This document shows, piece after piece, positions 1 through 7,715 of a DNA stretch of 64,000 bases. Positions within the stretch are counted from its first letter, which is position 1. Each line of letters opens with the position of its first letter. Position numbers and translations under genes: made by a program. Below the pieces are notes generated by a model, which did no database searches, had not been told where the DNA came from, and worked only from the letters and a program-made list of their open reading frames with translations. Source of the DNA: CAYOBW01 sp964402115. Its GTDB lineage: Bacteria; Verrucomicrobiota; Kiritimatiellia; UBA8416; CAYOBW01. The stretch is taken from contig CAYOBW010000009.1 in the NCBI GenBank assembly GCA_964402115.1, positions 1 to 64,000 of the forward strand, in the 5' to 3' direction.

Positions 1-6
1 TTGTGG

Positions 7-24
7 ACGGCCGTCCCCGGCCGT
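7..24. repeat. Dispersed GC-rich palindrome (copy 1)
   Basis: A perfect 7-bp inverted repeat (ACGGCCG/CGGCCGT) around a 4-base loop. The same core occurs near 54695-54719 and 57933-57957, so it belongs to a dispersed palindrome family and is not a gene-specific terminator. Confidence 0.55.
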
Positions 25-36
25 TATGGGGCATGG

Positions 37-61
37 AACCCCCCTGCGTGATCGAGGGGTT
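37..61 (-). terminator. Possible weak terminator of the PATR gene
   Basis: AACCCC and GGGGTT can form a 6-bp stem downstream of the minus-strand stop at 112. There is no clear T-tract, so this is only a possible 3' structure. Confidence 0.2.
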
Positions 62-81
62 ACACCCCGGCGCGTGCCAAG

Positions 82-96
82 CCCCCCCCCCCCCCC
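82..96. repeat. Homopolymer run of 15 C
   Basis: Fifteen consecutive C bases directly downstream of the PATR stop codon. Its length is uncertain in short-read data. The window has longer G/C runs beside an assembly gap near 16500, so it may be partly artefactual. Confidence 0.8.
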
Positions 97-111
97 GAAG
101 GGCTGCCCGGG

Positions 112-3100
112 TCAGCGCACGATCAGGACCGTGCCGACGGCCGTGGCGCGCAGGACGATCCGGCTGAGGCCGCCGTCGTCTTCCGCCAGGTAGAGCCCCT
201 GCTCCCCATCCACCGTCAGGGCCACCGCCGCCGGACCGCTGTAGGCTCCGTACGTGAAGAGCGTGGCGCCGTCGAGGCGTCCCGGCTGGATCAGATTGAC
301 GCTCAATTCGAGGCTCGCCGGCAGTGTCAGCGTGCCGGCGACGGCGACCGCATCGGCCGCGGCCGGCGTGAAGTCCCAGTCGAGGCCCGCCGCCTGGGCG
401 AGAGCCAGATCTCCCTGCACGTGCAGCGTGCCGACCCCCGCGCTGCCCGGGGTCAGGCCGCCGCCCGCCTCCACCGTGACGTTGCCGCCCACGCTGCCCG
501 TTCCGCCCAGTTTGCCGCCCGCGCGGACGGCGACCGCTCCCGTGCCCGTGCCCGATCCGCTCGGGTTGTTCACCAGCAGGGTGCCGGCGTTGACGGTCGT
601 GCCGCCGCTGTACGTGTTGATGCCCCCCAGCGTTTGCGTGCCGGCGCCGGTCTTCAGGAGGGCTACCGTGCCGCGGCCGGCCTGCCAGCTGTCCTGCACC
701 GTGCCGCTGTACGCGGCGTTCCGGCTCAGGTCGCCGATCGCGAAGGTCAGTGCGTTGCCGAGGGCCTGATCGTTCCACAGGGTCCCGCCGCTGCCGTCCA
801 GCGCGCCTAGCCTGATCGTCCCGCTGGTCGCGAGCAGGCCCAGCAGCCCCCCGCCGTTGACCTCCCAAACCGCGCCGGCGCTGCCGGCCGCGGCGTTGGG
901 CAGGTAAGTGGAGCCCGTGACGATGGCGCGCCCGCTGAAACCGCTGTTGTCGCCGTTGAGCCGCAGGGTTGCCCCGCCGCTCGCAAGCGTCACCGTGCCC
1001 GCGCCGGACAGGTTCCCGTTCAGCTGCAGGTAGTTCGCGAAAGCGGCGCCTCCGCTGGCGATCGTGTTGGTCGTGGCGGCTGCGAGGACGATGGCATTCG
1101 CCAGTGTGCGCTGGGCATTGTCGGTCGTCAACGTGGCGCCGCTCAAGGTGACGGCCCCGGCGCCGAAGGCGGCGTTGTTGCCGGCCGCCAGCGCACCGCC
1201 CGCAACCCACGTGCCGCCGCTGTAGGTGCTGGCGCCGCTCAGCGTTTGCGTGCCGGCGCCGACCTTGCGCAGGCCCAGCACCGTCGGGCCGCTGGAACCG
1301 CCGGAATTTCGGATGCTGCCGCTGAACACCTGGCTGCTGTTGTCGCCGCCGACGGCCAGCGTCAGGCTCTTGCCCGCGCCGCCGTCGAAGAAGTCCACGA
1401 ACCCGGAGCCCTGCAGCGAGCCGATCGCGATGGTCTGGCCGGCATTGCCGTAGATGTAGAAGGCCGCCGTCGGCGCCAGCAGGTTGATGGCCTGCGCGGG
1501 GCCGATGCCCGTGCCCTGGCCGGCGTAGGTTTCCTCCCAGAGCTTGCCGGTGGCCGTTACCTGGATGGGCCCCGTGGCCGTGCTGACGGCGGTGGCGAAG
1601 CCGACGCGGTTCTGCCAGACGTTGCCGGCGCCCGACCCGTCGATAACCCACGCGCCGGAGCCGGCGGTGGCGGTGACGATGCGCGGATAGCCGTTGTTGC
1701 TGACGTAATGGAAGATCGTGGCGTTGTTGGTGATGGCGCCGACGGCCGGCATGGCGACGTTCTGCAACAGCAGCGCGCCGCCGTTCACGACCGTGCCGCC
1801 GGCGTAGGTGTTGGGCGTCGCGGGCGCAAGCGTCAGCGTGCCGGCGCCGCGCTTGGTGAGGCTGCCGCTTCCGGTGATGCGGCCCCCCAGCGTCAGCGCC
1901 TGGGCGTGGTTGAAGACGAGGCTGCCGTCGTTGGTGACCGCGCCGCCGATGGAGGCCGCGCCGCCGTCGCCGACAGCCAGCGTCCCTCCGCCGATCCGCG
2001 TGCCGCCGGCGTAGTCGTTGAGCGTCAGCAGGGTCAGCGTGCCGGAGCCCGTCTTGGTCAACCCGGTGCGACCGCTGATGTGTCCGGTCCCCCCGAAGAA
2101 GTAATTCGTCGCGCTGGAGACCGTGACGGCCGCGGGCGTCAGCGTGCCTGCCAGGCTGACGGTGCGATTGGTCGACGTGTCGTCGAAGGTGACGCTGTCC
2201 ACATTGAAGTACGTCAGGCTGTTGCTGTTCCAGTTGGCGGACGCGTCGATGTCCCACGCGCTGTTCGTCCCGCCCGACCAAACCAGGTTGGACGCTTCGC
2301 CGCCGACCACCAGGTTGATCTGGCCCCCCGTGGTTTCATCCAGCGTGCCGCTGTACCGCGTGCCGGTGACGACCACGCCGGCGAATGCGCCGGACTTGCT
2401 GCCGCGGTAGGTGAAGAGGCGGTACGATCCTCCGCCGGTCAGCGGCCGAAGGGCGTTGACGACGATCCGGCCCCCCGCCGCAAGGTTCCCGTTCACGCTG
2501 ACGAGGTCGTTGACCCCGCCTCCCGCCGTCGTGGCCGTTGCCAGATCGAAGACGTTGGTGACGCCGTCCGCCAGCGTCAGGTCGTTGCCGAACGTGAGTG
2601 TGCCCGCGGTCGCTGCGCCGCCCGGCTGCAGACGGGCGCCGGCGACCGCGGTCACCGCCCCCGTCACCGTGCCCGAGCCCTGCAACGTCTGCCCGGCGCC
2701 CAGGCTGAAGCCGGCCGCCGCGGTTACATCGAGCCGCGCGCCGGCCGCCACCGCGATCGTCGCGCTGTCGGCGAGGCTGTCGGCCGCGCCCAGCGCCAGC
2801 GTGCCGCCGTTGATGCTCGTGGCTCCCGTGTAGGTGTTGGCGCCGGCTAGCGTGAGTGTGCCCGCACCCGACTTGGCCAGGCCTCCGCTGCCGCCGATCG
2901 CGCCGGCGTAGGTCGTGGCCGCGGCCTGGTTCACGGTCAGCGTCGCCGTGCCGAGCCTGATGGCGCCGCCGCCGGAGAGGGCGCCGACGGTTTGATTGAA
3001 ATTGTTCAGGGCGAAGGCGGCTGTGGCGCCGCCGGCGAGGGTGAGTGCGCCGCCCGCAGGCAGGCGATCCGGGGCGCCCGCCAGCGTCAGCACGCCGTCG

Positions 3101-4530
3101 CTGATCGTCGTGCCGCCGCTGTAGGTGCTGGCGCCGCCGAGCGTGAGCGTGCCCCCGTTAACCGTCACCGCTGCCGTGCCGGAGACCGCGCCGTTCAGCA
3201 CCAGCGTGCCGGCTCCGGTCTTGGTGACATTCCGGTTCACGGTGCCCCCGGCGGGCGACAGCGCCAGCGTGCCCGTCGCCTGGGTGATGTCGAACGTGCC
3301 GGTCCCCTGGTCAATCCACAGGTAGCGCGACGTGCTGTTCGTGCCCGCGCCGGTGTACCGCAGCGTGCCGTTCTTCAGTGCCAGGTAATTGCCGCCGGCG
3401 CCCGTCACCCCGATACGGCTCGTCCCGGCGTCGGCAATCTGGTCCACGCTCAGGACTCCGCCGGTAATCGACGTCCCGCCGCTGTAGGTGTTGGCGCCGG
3501 CCAGGGTCTGGGTGCCGGACCCGATCTTGAGGAGGGCGAGAACGGTTGGACCGGTGGAGCCGCCGGAATTCCGGATGCTGCCGCCGAACACCTGGTCGCT
3601 GTTGTCGCCGCCAATGGACAGCGTCAGGCTCTTGCCCGCGCCACCGTCGAAGAAGTCAACGAATCCGGAGCCCTGCAGGGAGCCGACCGCAATGGTCTGG
3701 CCGGCATTGCCGTAGAGGTAGAAAGCCGCTGTCGGCGCCAGCAGGACGATGGGCTGGCTGGGGCCGATGCCCGTGCCCTGGCCCGTGAGGATCTCGTCCC
3801 AGAGCCTGCCGGTGGCGGTCACCTGGATGGGGCCCGTGGCCGTGCTGGCGGCGGTGGCGAAGCCAACGCGGTTCTGCCAGACGTTGCCGGCGCCCGAGCC
3901 GTCAACGATCCACGTGCCGGGGCCGGAGGTAGCGGTGATGACGCGGGGATAGCCGTTGTTGCTGACAGTGTGGGTGAGCGTGGCGTTGTTGGTGATCGTC
4001 CCTGTCGCGGGGAGCGCGACATTTCGTAGTAGCAGCGTGCCGCCGTTCACAAGCGTGGCGCCGGTATACCCGAGGGCGCCGCCGAGGGTCAGCGTGCCGC
4101 CGCCGGCTTTGACCAGGCCGCTTCCGGCGAGGGCCGAGCCGATCGTCGCCGTGACGCCGGTCCTGGCCGTCAGCGTGGGCGTGGCGCCGTTGAGCGTCAG
4201 CGTGCCGCCCTGCACGCTGTAGCCGGTCGTGTCGAACGTGAGGTCGTTGGCGGTCACGCTGCCGGAGATCGTGACCGTGCCGGCGGCATTGGTGAAGATG
4301 GCGTCGTTGTCGAGGCCATTGGTCGGCCACGCCACGTTGGCGGCCCCGTCGTACCAGCGCGTGGCGGTGACATCCCACGCCCCGGTGCCGCCGGAGGCCG
4401 GGGGTGTGCCGTCGGCGTCCCACGTGTACGACGCGGCCGGGGCGGTCGCCGACCAACCTGCCAGGCAAAGCGCCAGAACGATTCGTCCGGTGCCGCGTGT
4501 CCCGTGTCCTGTCCGTTTGACGATCTGCAT
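112..4530 (-). CDS. Autotransporter-associated beta-strand-repeat (PATR) protein with GTVLIVR C-terminus
   Basis: A 1472-residue secreted repeat protein. An N-terminal signal peptide (basic start, hydrophobic stretch at about 16-31, Ala-rich cleavage region) is followed by repeats of the form GxGTLTLxGxNTYTGGT. This is the signature of autotransporter-associated beta-strand repeats, which fold as a right-handed beta-helix. A module of about 189 residues is duplicated almost intact (DNA 3475-4042 and 1210-1776). No enzymatic motif is visible. The protein ends in GTVLIVR, an ending shared with the PATR protein at 38605-41259 and with relics at 13872 and 15946. No classical autotransporter barrel is apparent. 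A role at the cell surface, such as adhesion or glycan binding, is inference from the fold. It stands alone, with the DUF4160/DUF2442 pair upstream on the same strand. Confidence 0.9.
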   Translation of the reverse strand: MQIVKRTGHGTRGTGRIVLALCLAGWSATAPAASYTWDADGTPPASGGTGAWDVTATRWYDGAANVAWPTNGLDNDAIFTNAAGTVTISGSVTANDLTFDTTGYSVQGGTLTLNGATPTLTARTGVTATIGSALAGSGLVKAGGGTLTLGGALGYTGATLVNGGTLLLRNVALPATGTITNNATLTHTVSNNGYPRVITATSGPGTWIVDGSGAGNVWQNRVGFATAASTATGPIQVTATGRLWDEILTGQGTGIGPSQPIVLLAPTAAFYLYGNAGQTIAVGSLQGSGFVDFFDGGAGKSLTLSIGGDNSDQVFGGSIRNSGGSTGPTVLALLKIGSGTQTLAGANTYSGGTSITGGVLSVDQIADAGTSRIGVTGAGGNYLALKNGTLRYTGAGTNSTSRYLWIDQGTGTFDITQATGTLALSPAGGTVNRNVTKTGAGTLVLNGAVSGTAAVTVNGGTLTLGGASTYSGGTTISDGVLTLAGAPDRLPAGGALTLAGGATAAFALNNFNQTVGALSGGGAIRLGTATLTVNQAAATTYAGAIGGSGGLAKSGAGTLTLAGANTYTGATSINGGTLALGAADSLADSATIAVAAGARLDVTAAAGFSLGAGQTLQGSGTVTGAVTAVAGARLQPGGAATAGTLTFGNDLTLADGVTNVFDLATATTAGGGVNDLVSVNGNLAAGGRIVVNALRPLTGGGSYRLFTYRGSKSGAFAGVVVTGTRYSGTLDETTGGQINLVVGGEASNLVWSGGTNSAWDIDASANWNSNSLTYFNVDSVTFDDTSTNRTVSLAGTLTPAAVTVSSATNYFFGGTGHISGRTGLTKTGSGTLTLLTLNDYAGGTRIGGGTLAVGDGGAASIGGAVTNDGSLVFNHAQALTLGGRITGSGSLTKRGAGTLTLAPATPNTYAGGTVVNGGALLLQNVAMPAVGAITNNATIFHYVSNNGYPRIVTATAGSGAWVIDGSGAGNVWQNRVGFATAVSTATGPIQVTATGKLWEETYAGQGTGIGPAQAINLLAPTAAFYIYGNAGQTIAIGSLQGSGFVDFFDGGAGKSLTLAVGGDNSSQVFSGSIRNSGGSSGPTVLGLRKVGAGTQTLSGASTYSGGTWVAGGALAAGNNAAFGAGAVTLSGATLTTDNAQRTLANAIVLAAATTNTIASGGAAFANYLQLNGNLSGAGTVTLASGGATLRLNGDNSGFSGRAIVTGSTYLPNAAAGSAGAVWEVNGGGLLGLLATSGTIRLGALDGSGGTLWNDQALGNALTFAIGDLSRNAAYSGTVQDSWQAGRGTVALLKTGAGTQTLGGINTYSGGTTVNAGTLLVNNPSGSGTGTGAVAVRAGGKLGGTGSVGGNVTVEAGGGLTPGSAGVGTLHVQGDLALAQAAGLDWDFTPAAADAVAVAGTLTLPASLELSVNLIQPGRLDGATLFTYGAYSGPAAVALTVDGEQGLYLAEDDGGLSRIVLRATAVGTVLIVR
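1210..1776 (-). repeat. Duplicated ~189-codon module, C-terminal copy
   Basis: This segment encodes LLLQNVAMP...TYSGGT and is almost the same at protein level as 3475-4042 in the same gene. Both copies contain the stretch SGAGNVWQNRVGFATA. Boundaries are approximate. Confidence 0.8.
3475..4042 (-). repeat. Duplicated ~189-codon module, N-terminal copy
   Basis: This segment encodes LLLRNVALP...TYSGGT and pairs with 1210-1776. The high identity over the full length, including non-repeat loops, points to a recent internal duplication beyond the usual short PATR periodicity. Confidence 0.8.
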
Positions 4531-4594
4531 AAGCCCAGACCGGAGAGATGATCCTGAAAGCCGTAGTTGCGAGTACCGCCGTGTCGTGGCTCTC

Positions 4595-4855
4595 CTACCT
4601 GTACCTCAGGGGATACTGCTCTGGATGGTCAATCATATCGAGGGTCAGGTCTATGTCGAGTTCCGGCCAGTGCATATGGTCGGCGCCAAAACGCTCCACG
4701 CGCGTGATTTGCCTGATGGTGGCTTCCGCGAACCAGGGAAATGTATCGAAGGGCAGGTAATGCTCTCGTCCGTCAACATAGAGCCAGAAGCCCCGGGTGT
4801 CGATGTGTGTGACCTCAAGTACCGATGTGCTGCCGCCAAGCGTCTCTGATTTCAT
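4595..4855 (-). CDS. DUF2442 family protein
   Basis: An 86-residue protein matching the DUF2442 pattern (STSVLEVTHI..GFWLYVDGREHYLPFDTFPWF). Its molecular function is not established. The start at 4855 (MKSETLGG) is preferred over one six codons upstream, because AGGAG lies 7 bases before this ATG and family members begin the same way. It overlaps the end of the DUF4160 gene by about 41 bases, so the two are translationally coupled. DUF4160-DUF2442 pairs recur in bacteria and have been proposed to be toxin-antitoxin-like. That role is an inference here. Confidence 0.8.
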   Translation of the reverse strand: MKSETLGGSTSVLEVTHIDTRGFWLYVDGREHYLPFDTFPWFAEATIRQITRVERFGADHMHWPELDIDLTLDMIDHPEQYPLRYR

Positions 4856-5066
4856 CCCGATGCTCCTCGACAAGCCGACAGATTTCGCTCACACGGTGCG
4901 GCGGAAGACCGTACTGCATGGCCAGCTCAATCTCCGGTTCCAGCCAGAACTTCGCGTCCCCGTCCGCTCCTTTGACGTGCACATGCATGCGCTTCTCTTC
5001 GAGGGAGAAGAAGTAGAACCGATAACCCTTCGCTCGGAAGACCGTTGGACTCACGGGCCGTAGCAT
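4815..5066 (-). CDS. DUF4160 family protein
   Basis: An 83-residue protein with the DUF4160 pattern (PTVFRAKGYRFYFFS, then HVHVKG and AKFWLEP). It is the upstream partner of the overlapping DUF2442 gene. The His-rich HVHV segment and strand-rich layout fit the family. A biochemical role is not established, although such pairs are often treated as putative toxin-antitoxin modules. Translation could also begin at the GTG at 5054. Confidence 0.8.
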   Translation of the reverse strand: MLRPVSPTVFRAKGYRFYFFSLEEKRMHVHVKGADGDAKFWLEPEIELAMQYGLPPHRVSEICRLVEEHRDEIRDAWRQHIGT

Positions 5067-5447
5067 AGCACACAGACTGATTGGGTCAAATCAATCAGAG
5101 GCGAACGCCCGGCCCACCGCGCCGATTGGTGCCAAGCAAATTGTCTGCACATTCCTCGGGGAAAGGGAAGATCTCGCTGCTGCTTCTATGCAGGGGCAGG
5201 GCAAGTGCCCAGCCGCCGCAAGGAGGAAGCCGCCATGCGCTAGCCACGACTCAAGCCCGTTGGTCGGGACGTCTTCTACCAGGCGTTTGCTGCAAGAGGT
5301 TGCGTGCTCTCGAGCGAGTGAAGCCGAGGATCAGGTGCATCCTCGCGCGGCGCATCGGGCTGTTCGACCCCATGGCGCGAGAAAAGGCGCGCAATTCCCG
5401 GAACGAACGGGTACGGTTGAGACGGAAACCCAAGCGCATTGGAGCCC
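5067..5447. other. Intergenic, no supported gene
   Basis: Open frames here lack recognisable domains, good start signals and homology-like patterns on either strand. I see no RNA gene. The upstream signals of tspO presumably lie at the right end. Confidence 0.5.
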
Positions 5448-5951
5448 ATGAACGCTCAAGACCAATCGCCCTCGAGAACACGCACGCGCACGATCCTTGC
5501 GCTGGCCGGTTGGCTGGCCGTCTGTTTCGCTGCCGCCGCGCTTGGGGGCCTGGCCGGGGCGGGGCCGGGGGAGTGGTATGCCGGGCTGCGGAAGCCTGCC
5601 TGGAATCCGCCGGCCTGGATCTTCGGGCCGGTGTGGTCCGTGCTCTACTCGCTGATGGCCTGCGCCGCGTGGCTCGTGTGGAAGCGCGGTGGCTGGGGCC
5701 TGCGGCGGGGGCCTCTCGTGCTGTTCCTCGTGCAGCTCGCGCTGAACGCCGCCTGGTCGCCGCTCTTCTTCGGACTCCACGCGCCGGGGTGGGCCGCCGT
5801 GGATATCGTGCTTCTGTGGGTTGCCCTTATCGCCACGGTGACCGCCTTTCGCCCGGTCAGCCGGATCGCGGCCGTGCTGCTCCTGCCGTATGCGGCATGG
5901 GTGAGCTTCGCCGCCGTGCTCAACTTCACGCTTTGGCGGCTGAATGCGTGA
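5448..5951 (+). CDS. tspO: TspO/MBR family membrane protein
   Basis: A 167-residue protein with five hydrophobic segments, the usual architecture and length of the tryptophan-rich sensory protein/translocator family. Family marks are WNPPAWIFGPVW in the first loop, LNAAWSPLFFG and the C-terminal AAVLNFTLWRLN. TspO proteins bind porphyrins and related ligands and are linked to stress or oxygen responses. The specific role here is unknown. The ATG at 5448 is preferred over a TTG three codons upstream. No operon partner is evident. Two palindromes follow the stop. Confidence 0.92.
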   Translation: MNAQDQSPSRTRTRTILALAGWLAVCFAAAALGGLAGAGPGEWYAGLRKPAWNPPAWIFGPVWSVLYSLMACAAWLVWKRGGWGLRRGPLVLFLVQLALNAAWSPLFFGLHAPGWAAVDIVLLWVALIATVTAFRPVSRIAAVLLLPYAAWVSFAAVLNFTLWRLNA

Positions 5952-5970
5952 GGCGCGGGAGCCCGCGTAG

Positions 5971-6039
5971 AACGGGCTTCAGCCCGTTCACCTCCACTCG
6001 CAGGCCGGATTCTGGCAGGAACGGCCTGAAGGTCGTTCC
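5971..6039. repeat. Two dispersed REP-like palindromes
   Basis: AACGGGCTTCAGCCCGTT (5971-5988) and an imperfect palindrome with GGAACG/CGTTCC arms (6018-6039) lie just downstream of tspO. Both can form hairpins. They lack a T-tract, so they look like interspersed palindromes more than intrinsic terminators. Confidence 0.6.
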
Positions 6040-6187
6040 ACTTCGGAAACGTCGGCCGCCCGGTCGCCTTTGCCCCGGAGCGAGTCAAGAAACGCAACTG
6101 CACCGCGGTTGCTCCTCCCCCCGCCTCCTTTTTTGCTTGCGCGGTTCGGGGGCTACATGGACAATGCGCCCCGTCTTGACTTCCTGA

Positions 6188-6272
6188 GGCGGGATACTCA
6201 AGTGGTCAACGAGGGCAGACTGTAAATCTGCTGGCAATGCCTTCCTAGGTTCGAATCATAGTCCCGCCACCA
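6188..6272 (+). tRNA. tRNA-Tyr (anticodon GTA)
   Basis: A class II tRNA with acceptor stem GGCGGGA/TCCCGCC, anticodon loop CTGTAAA in a 5-bp stem (GCAGA/TCTGC), a long variable arm and T-loop TTCGAAT. Discriminator A and CCA are encoded (CCA at 6270-6272). The long variable arm and GTA anticodon identify tRNA-Tyr. The T-stem has one mismatch. Such tRNA 3' ends are common integration sites, and the gene borders a patch of accessory relics. Confidence 0.95.
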
Positions 6273-6594
6273 CCCCCCGAAACCCCTTGCCGTGGAAGTC
6301 TTTGCCGTTTGCTTGCTTCTTTCTATCAAGCACTTACAACTTCATCGGTCTGCCGTGAAACCACCACCTGGCGTCGACATGTCGTTTCCAGTCAGACCGT
6401 GGCAATGGCTGTCAGGGGCATTTTCGTTGTGCTAAAGGGATACAATTGGGGGATACAGTGGCGAGCTGTTTTGGCATTGTTGTGCTCACGCTTCTCGGCT
6501 GACGGGCGGATGTCCTTGCCATCTCAACATGCACTGATAGAGTTCAACGCATGAACAAGGACGCAAAGCCGGGGTGGGCACAAGGGGGACAAGA

Positions 6595-6750
6595 GTGGCT
6601 GCGCTGCCTGTCGTGGATTTGACGCCCGTCTTCAAGCCCCTCCTCCCCGTGTTCATTCTGGCCGGGGTGCTGGGAGTACTCGCCAAGCTGCTTATCAGCG
6701 CGAGAAAGACAACCCCACAAGAGCGAAAGCACTATGAAGAAGGCCAATGA
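6595..6750 (+). CDS. Small single-span membrane protein or relic
   Basis: A possible 51-residue product from a GTG start, with a G-rich ribosome-binding-like stretch upstream. It has one hydrophobic helix (about residues 13-34, LLPVFILAGVLGVLAKLLI) followed by a charged tail. The pattern resembles the N-terminal membrane segment of some membrane-anchored nuclease-type proteins, so it may be a truncated gene. Its end overlaps the start of the next small gene, which suggests coupling. I do not recognise a family. Confidence 0.35.
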   Translation: MAALPVVDLTPVFKPLLPVFILAGVLGVLAKLLISARKTTPQERKHYEEGQ

Positions 6751-6964
6751 CAGAGAAATGGCAGACGAGTTGCGGCCTGAGTACGACTTGTCCCTGATGA
6801 AGGGCGGCGTGAGGGGCAAGTACGCGAAACGCTTCCGGGAAGGGACGAACCTCGTTCTGCTCTCCCCGGACGTGGCCCGGTACTTCCCCGACGAAGACTC
6901 CGTGAATGCCGCACTCAGGTCTCTGGTGGGTGTCGCCAAAGCCCAACTCCACCACGCCCACTGA
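6734..6964 (+). CDS. Small antitoxin-like protein (EYDLS..KYAKRFREG family)
   Basis: A 76-residue protein with the pattern PEYDLS..KGGVRGKYAKRFREGTN followed by LLSPDVARYFPDEDSVNAALRSLV. Proteins with this layout are short, widespread and usually found beside toxin genes. The C-terminal half looks like a small helical segment that could dimerise or bind DNA. No intact toxin partner is next to it. Antitoxin function is inferred from resemblance and from the neighbouring BrnT relic. It is followed by an attC-like hairpin. Confidence 0.6.
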   Translation: MKKANDREMADELRPEYDLSLMKGGVRGKYAKRFREGTNLVLLSPDVARYFPDEDSVNAALRSLVGVAKAQLHHAH

Positions 6965-6979
6965 AGCAGGAACAGAGTG

Positions 6980-7027
6980 GCGAACCACGGCGTGGTAGGC
7001 TCGCAAACTCGCCACCATGACGCCGGA
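6980..7027 (+). repeat. attC-like hairpin, degenerate copy
   Basis: This lies 15 bases past the stop of the antitoxin-like gene. CGGCGT-GGT can pair with ACC-aTG-ACGCCG around a core GGCTCGCAAACTCGCC that resembles the cores of the elements at 7522-7584 and 8816-8877. The outer arms are degenerate. Confidence 0.35.
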
Positions 7028-7225
7028 CGATCCCGAAAGTGGTCCGAAGACTCGAAATCGGGCACGGCGTTGCCGGGTAGCCACGGATTGCACAAGGCCA
7101 TCCCTCCTGAAGCGGCCACGGGTCCGTCCAGCAACCCTACTACCGTCTCCCCCTTCGCAGGCCAGTCCGCCCGCCGTCTCGCAGCCGCCACCCCGGAGGC
7201 ACACCGACAGAACCGAGTCGCCAGG

Positions 7226-7300
7226 ATGACGTCGTTGCGCTTCGAATGGGATGAGGAGAAGAGCCGAGAGAGTCGCCGGAGGCACGGCGTATCCTTATGA
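7226..7300 (+). pseudogene. BrnT toxin N-terminal relic (24 codons)
   Basis: The frame encodes MTSLRFEWDEEKSRESRRRH followed by four residues and a stop. It matches the first strand and helix of BrnT toxins (FEWDxxKxxxNxxKHGV). BrnT is normally about 90 residues, so the body of the toxin is missing. Its stop overlaps the ATG of the next gene (ATGA), leaving a clean junction between a toxin N-terminus and an antitoxin-like gene. A deletion between two toxin-antitoxin genes is the simplest explanation. Confidence 0.6.
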
Positions 7301-7515
7301 AATCAGAATACGATCTGACGAAGATGAAGAGCCGGCGCAACCCCTACGCCAAGCGCTTGAAGAAACAGCTCACGATCCGAATGGGGCTGGATGTCATTGA
7401 ACACTTCAAGCGCATGGCGGAAGAAACGGGCATTCCCTACCAGAACCTTATCAACCTGTACCTTCGGGACTGCGTCCAAGCGAATCGGAAGCTGCACCTG
7501 AAGTGGGCGTCCTGA
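7297..7515 (+). CDS. CopG/BrnA-like ribbon-helix-helix antitoxin
   Basis: A 72-residue basic protein: EYDLTKMKSRRNPYAKRLKK, then QLTIRMGLDVIEHFKRMAEETGIPYQNLINLYL. The second half is a ribbon-helix-helix DNA-binding unit (beta strand TIRM, then two helices), as in CopG and BrnA-type antitoxins. The family usually represses its own operon and neutralises a BrnT- or RelE-like toxin. Here the toxin is only a 24-codon remnant, so this is an orphan antitoxin unless it acts on another partner. Its start overlaps the toxin relic's stop. Confidence 0.8.
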   Translation: MKSEYDLTKMKSRRNPYAKRLKKQLTIRMGLDVIEHFKRMAEETGIPYQNLINLYLRDCVQANRKLHLKWAS

Positions 7516-7521
7516 AAAGGC

Positions 7522-7584
7522 GGCCAACCAAGCGTCCGAGGTGACGGGGCGCAAGCTCGCCGAACCTCAACGCTCACGTTGGCA
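7522..7584 (+). repeat. attC-like recombination-site hairpin
   Basis: A 63-bp imperfect palindrome 7 bases after an antitoxin stop. The outer arms GCCAAC/GTTGGC, then AGCGT/ACGCT, then GAGG/CCTC pair with small unpaired offsets around a core hairpin. That layout resembles integron attC sites (R''-L''...L'-R'). The 7-mers GGCCAAC and GTTGGCA deviate from the RYYYAAC/GTTRRRY consensus. A related element lies inverted at 8816-8877. Confidence 0.45.
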
Positions 7585-7715
7585 AGCCGCTGAATGTCGC
7601 CAGGGCCTCCGCCAGCACGTCCAACCCTGCTGAAGTCGGTCAGCGTGATGTCAACCCGGAGCGGCTCGGTGACACAAGTCCCGTCTCTGGTGAACTGGAC
7701 AGTTCGCCGGATGGA

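Noticed and set aside
1246..2850. 534-codon plus-strand frame inside the PATR gene
   Set aside because: Arg/Ala/Gly-rich translation without domains, opposite to a repeat protein with signal peptide and consistent motifs.
5081..6187. 368-codon plus-strand frame around tspO
   Set aside because: It crosses tspO in a different frame, has no domain pattern and includes the palindromes.
6188..6272. tRNA-Tyr as an integration site of a genomic island
   Set aside because: I found no integrase and no convincing direct repeat of the tRNA 3' end in the following region, so no island is claimed.
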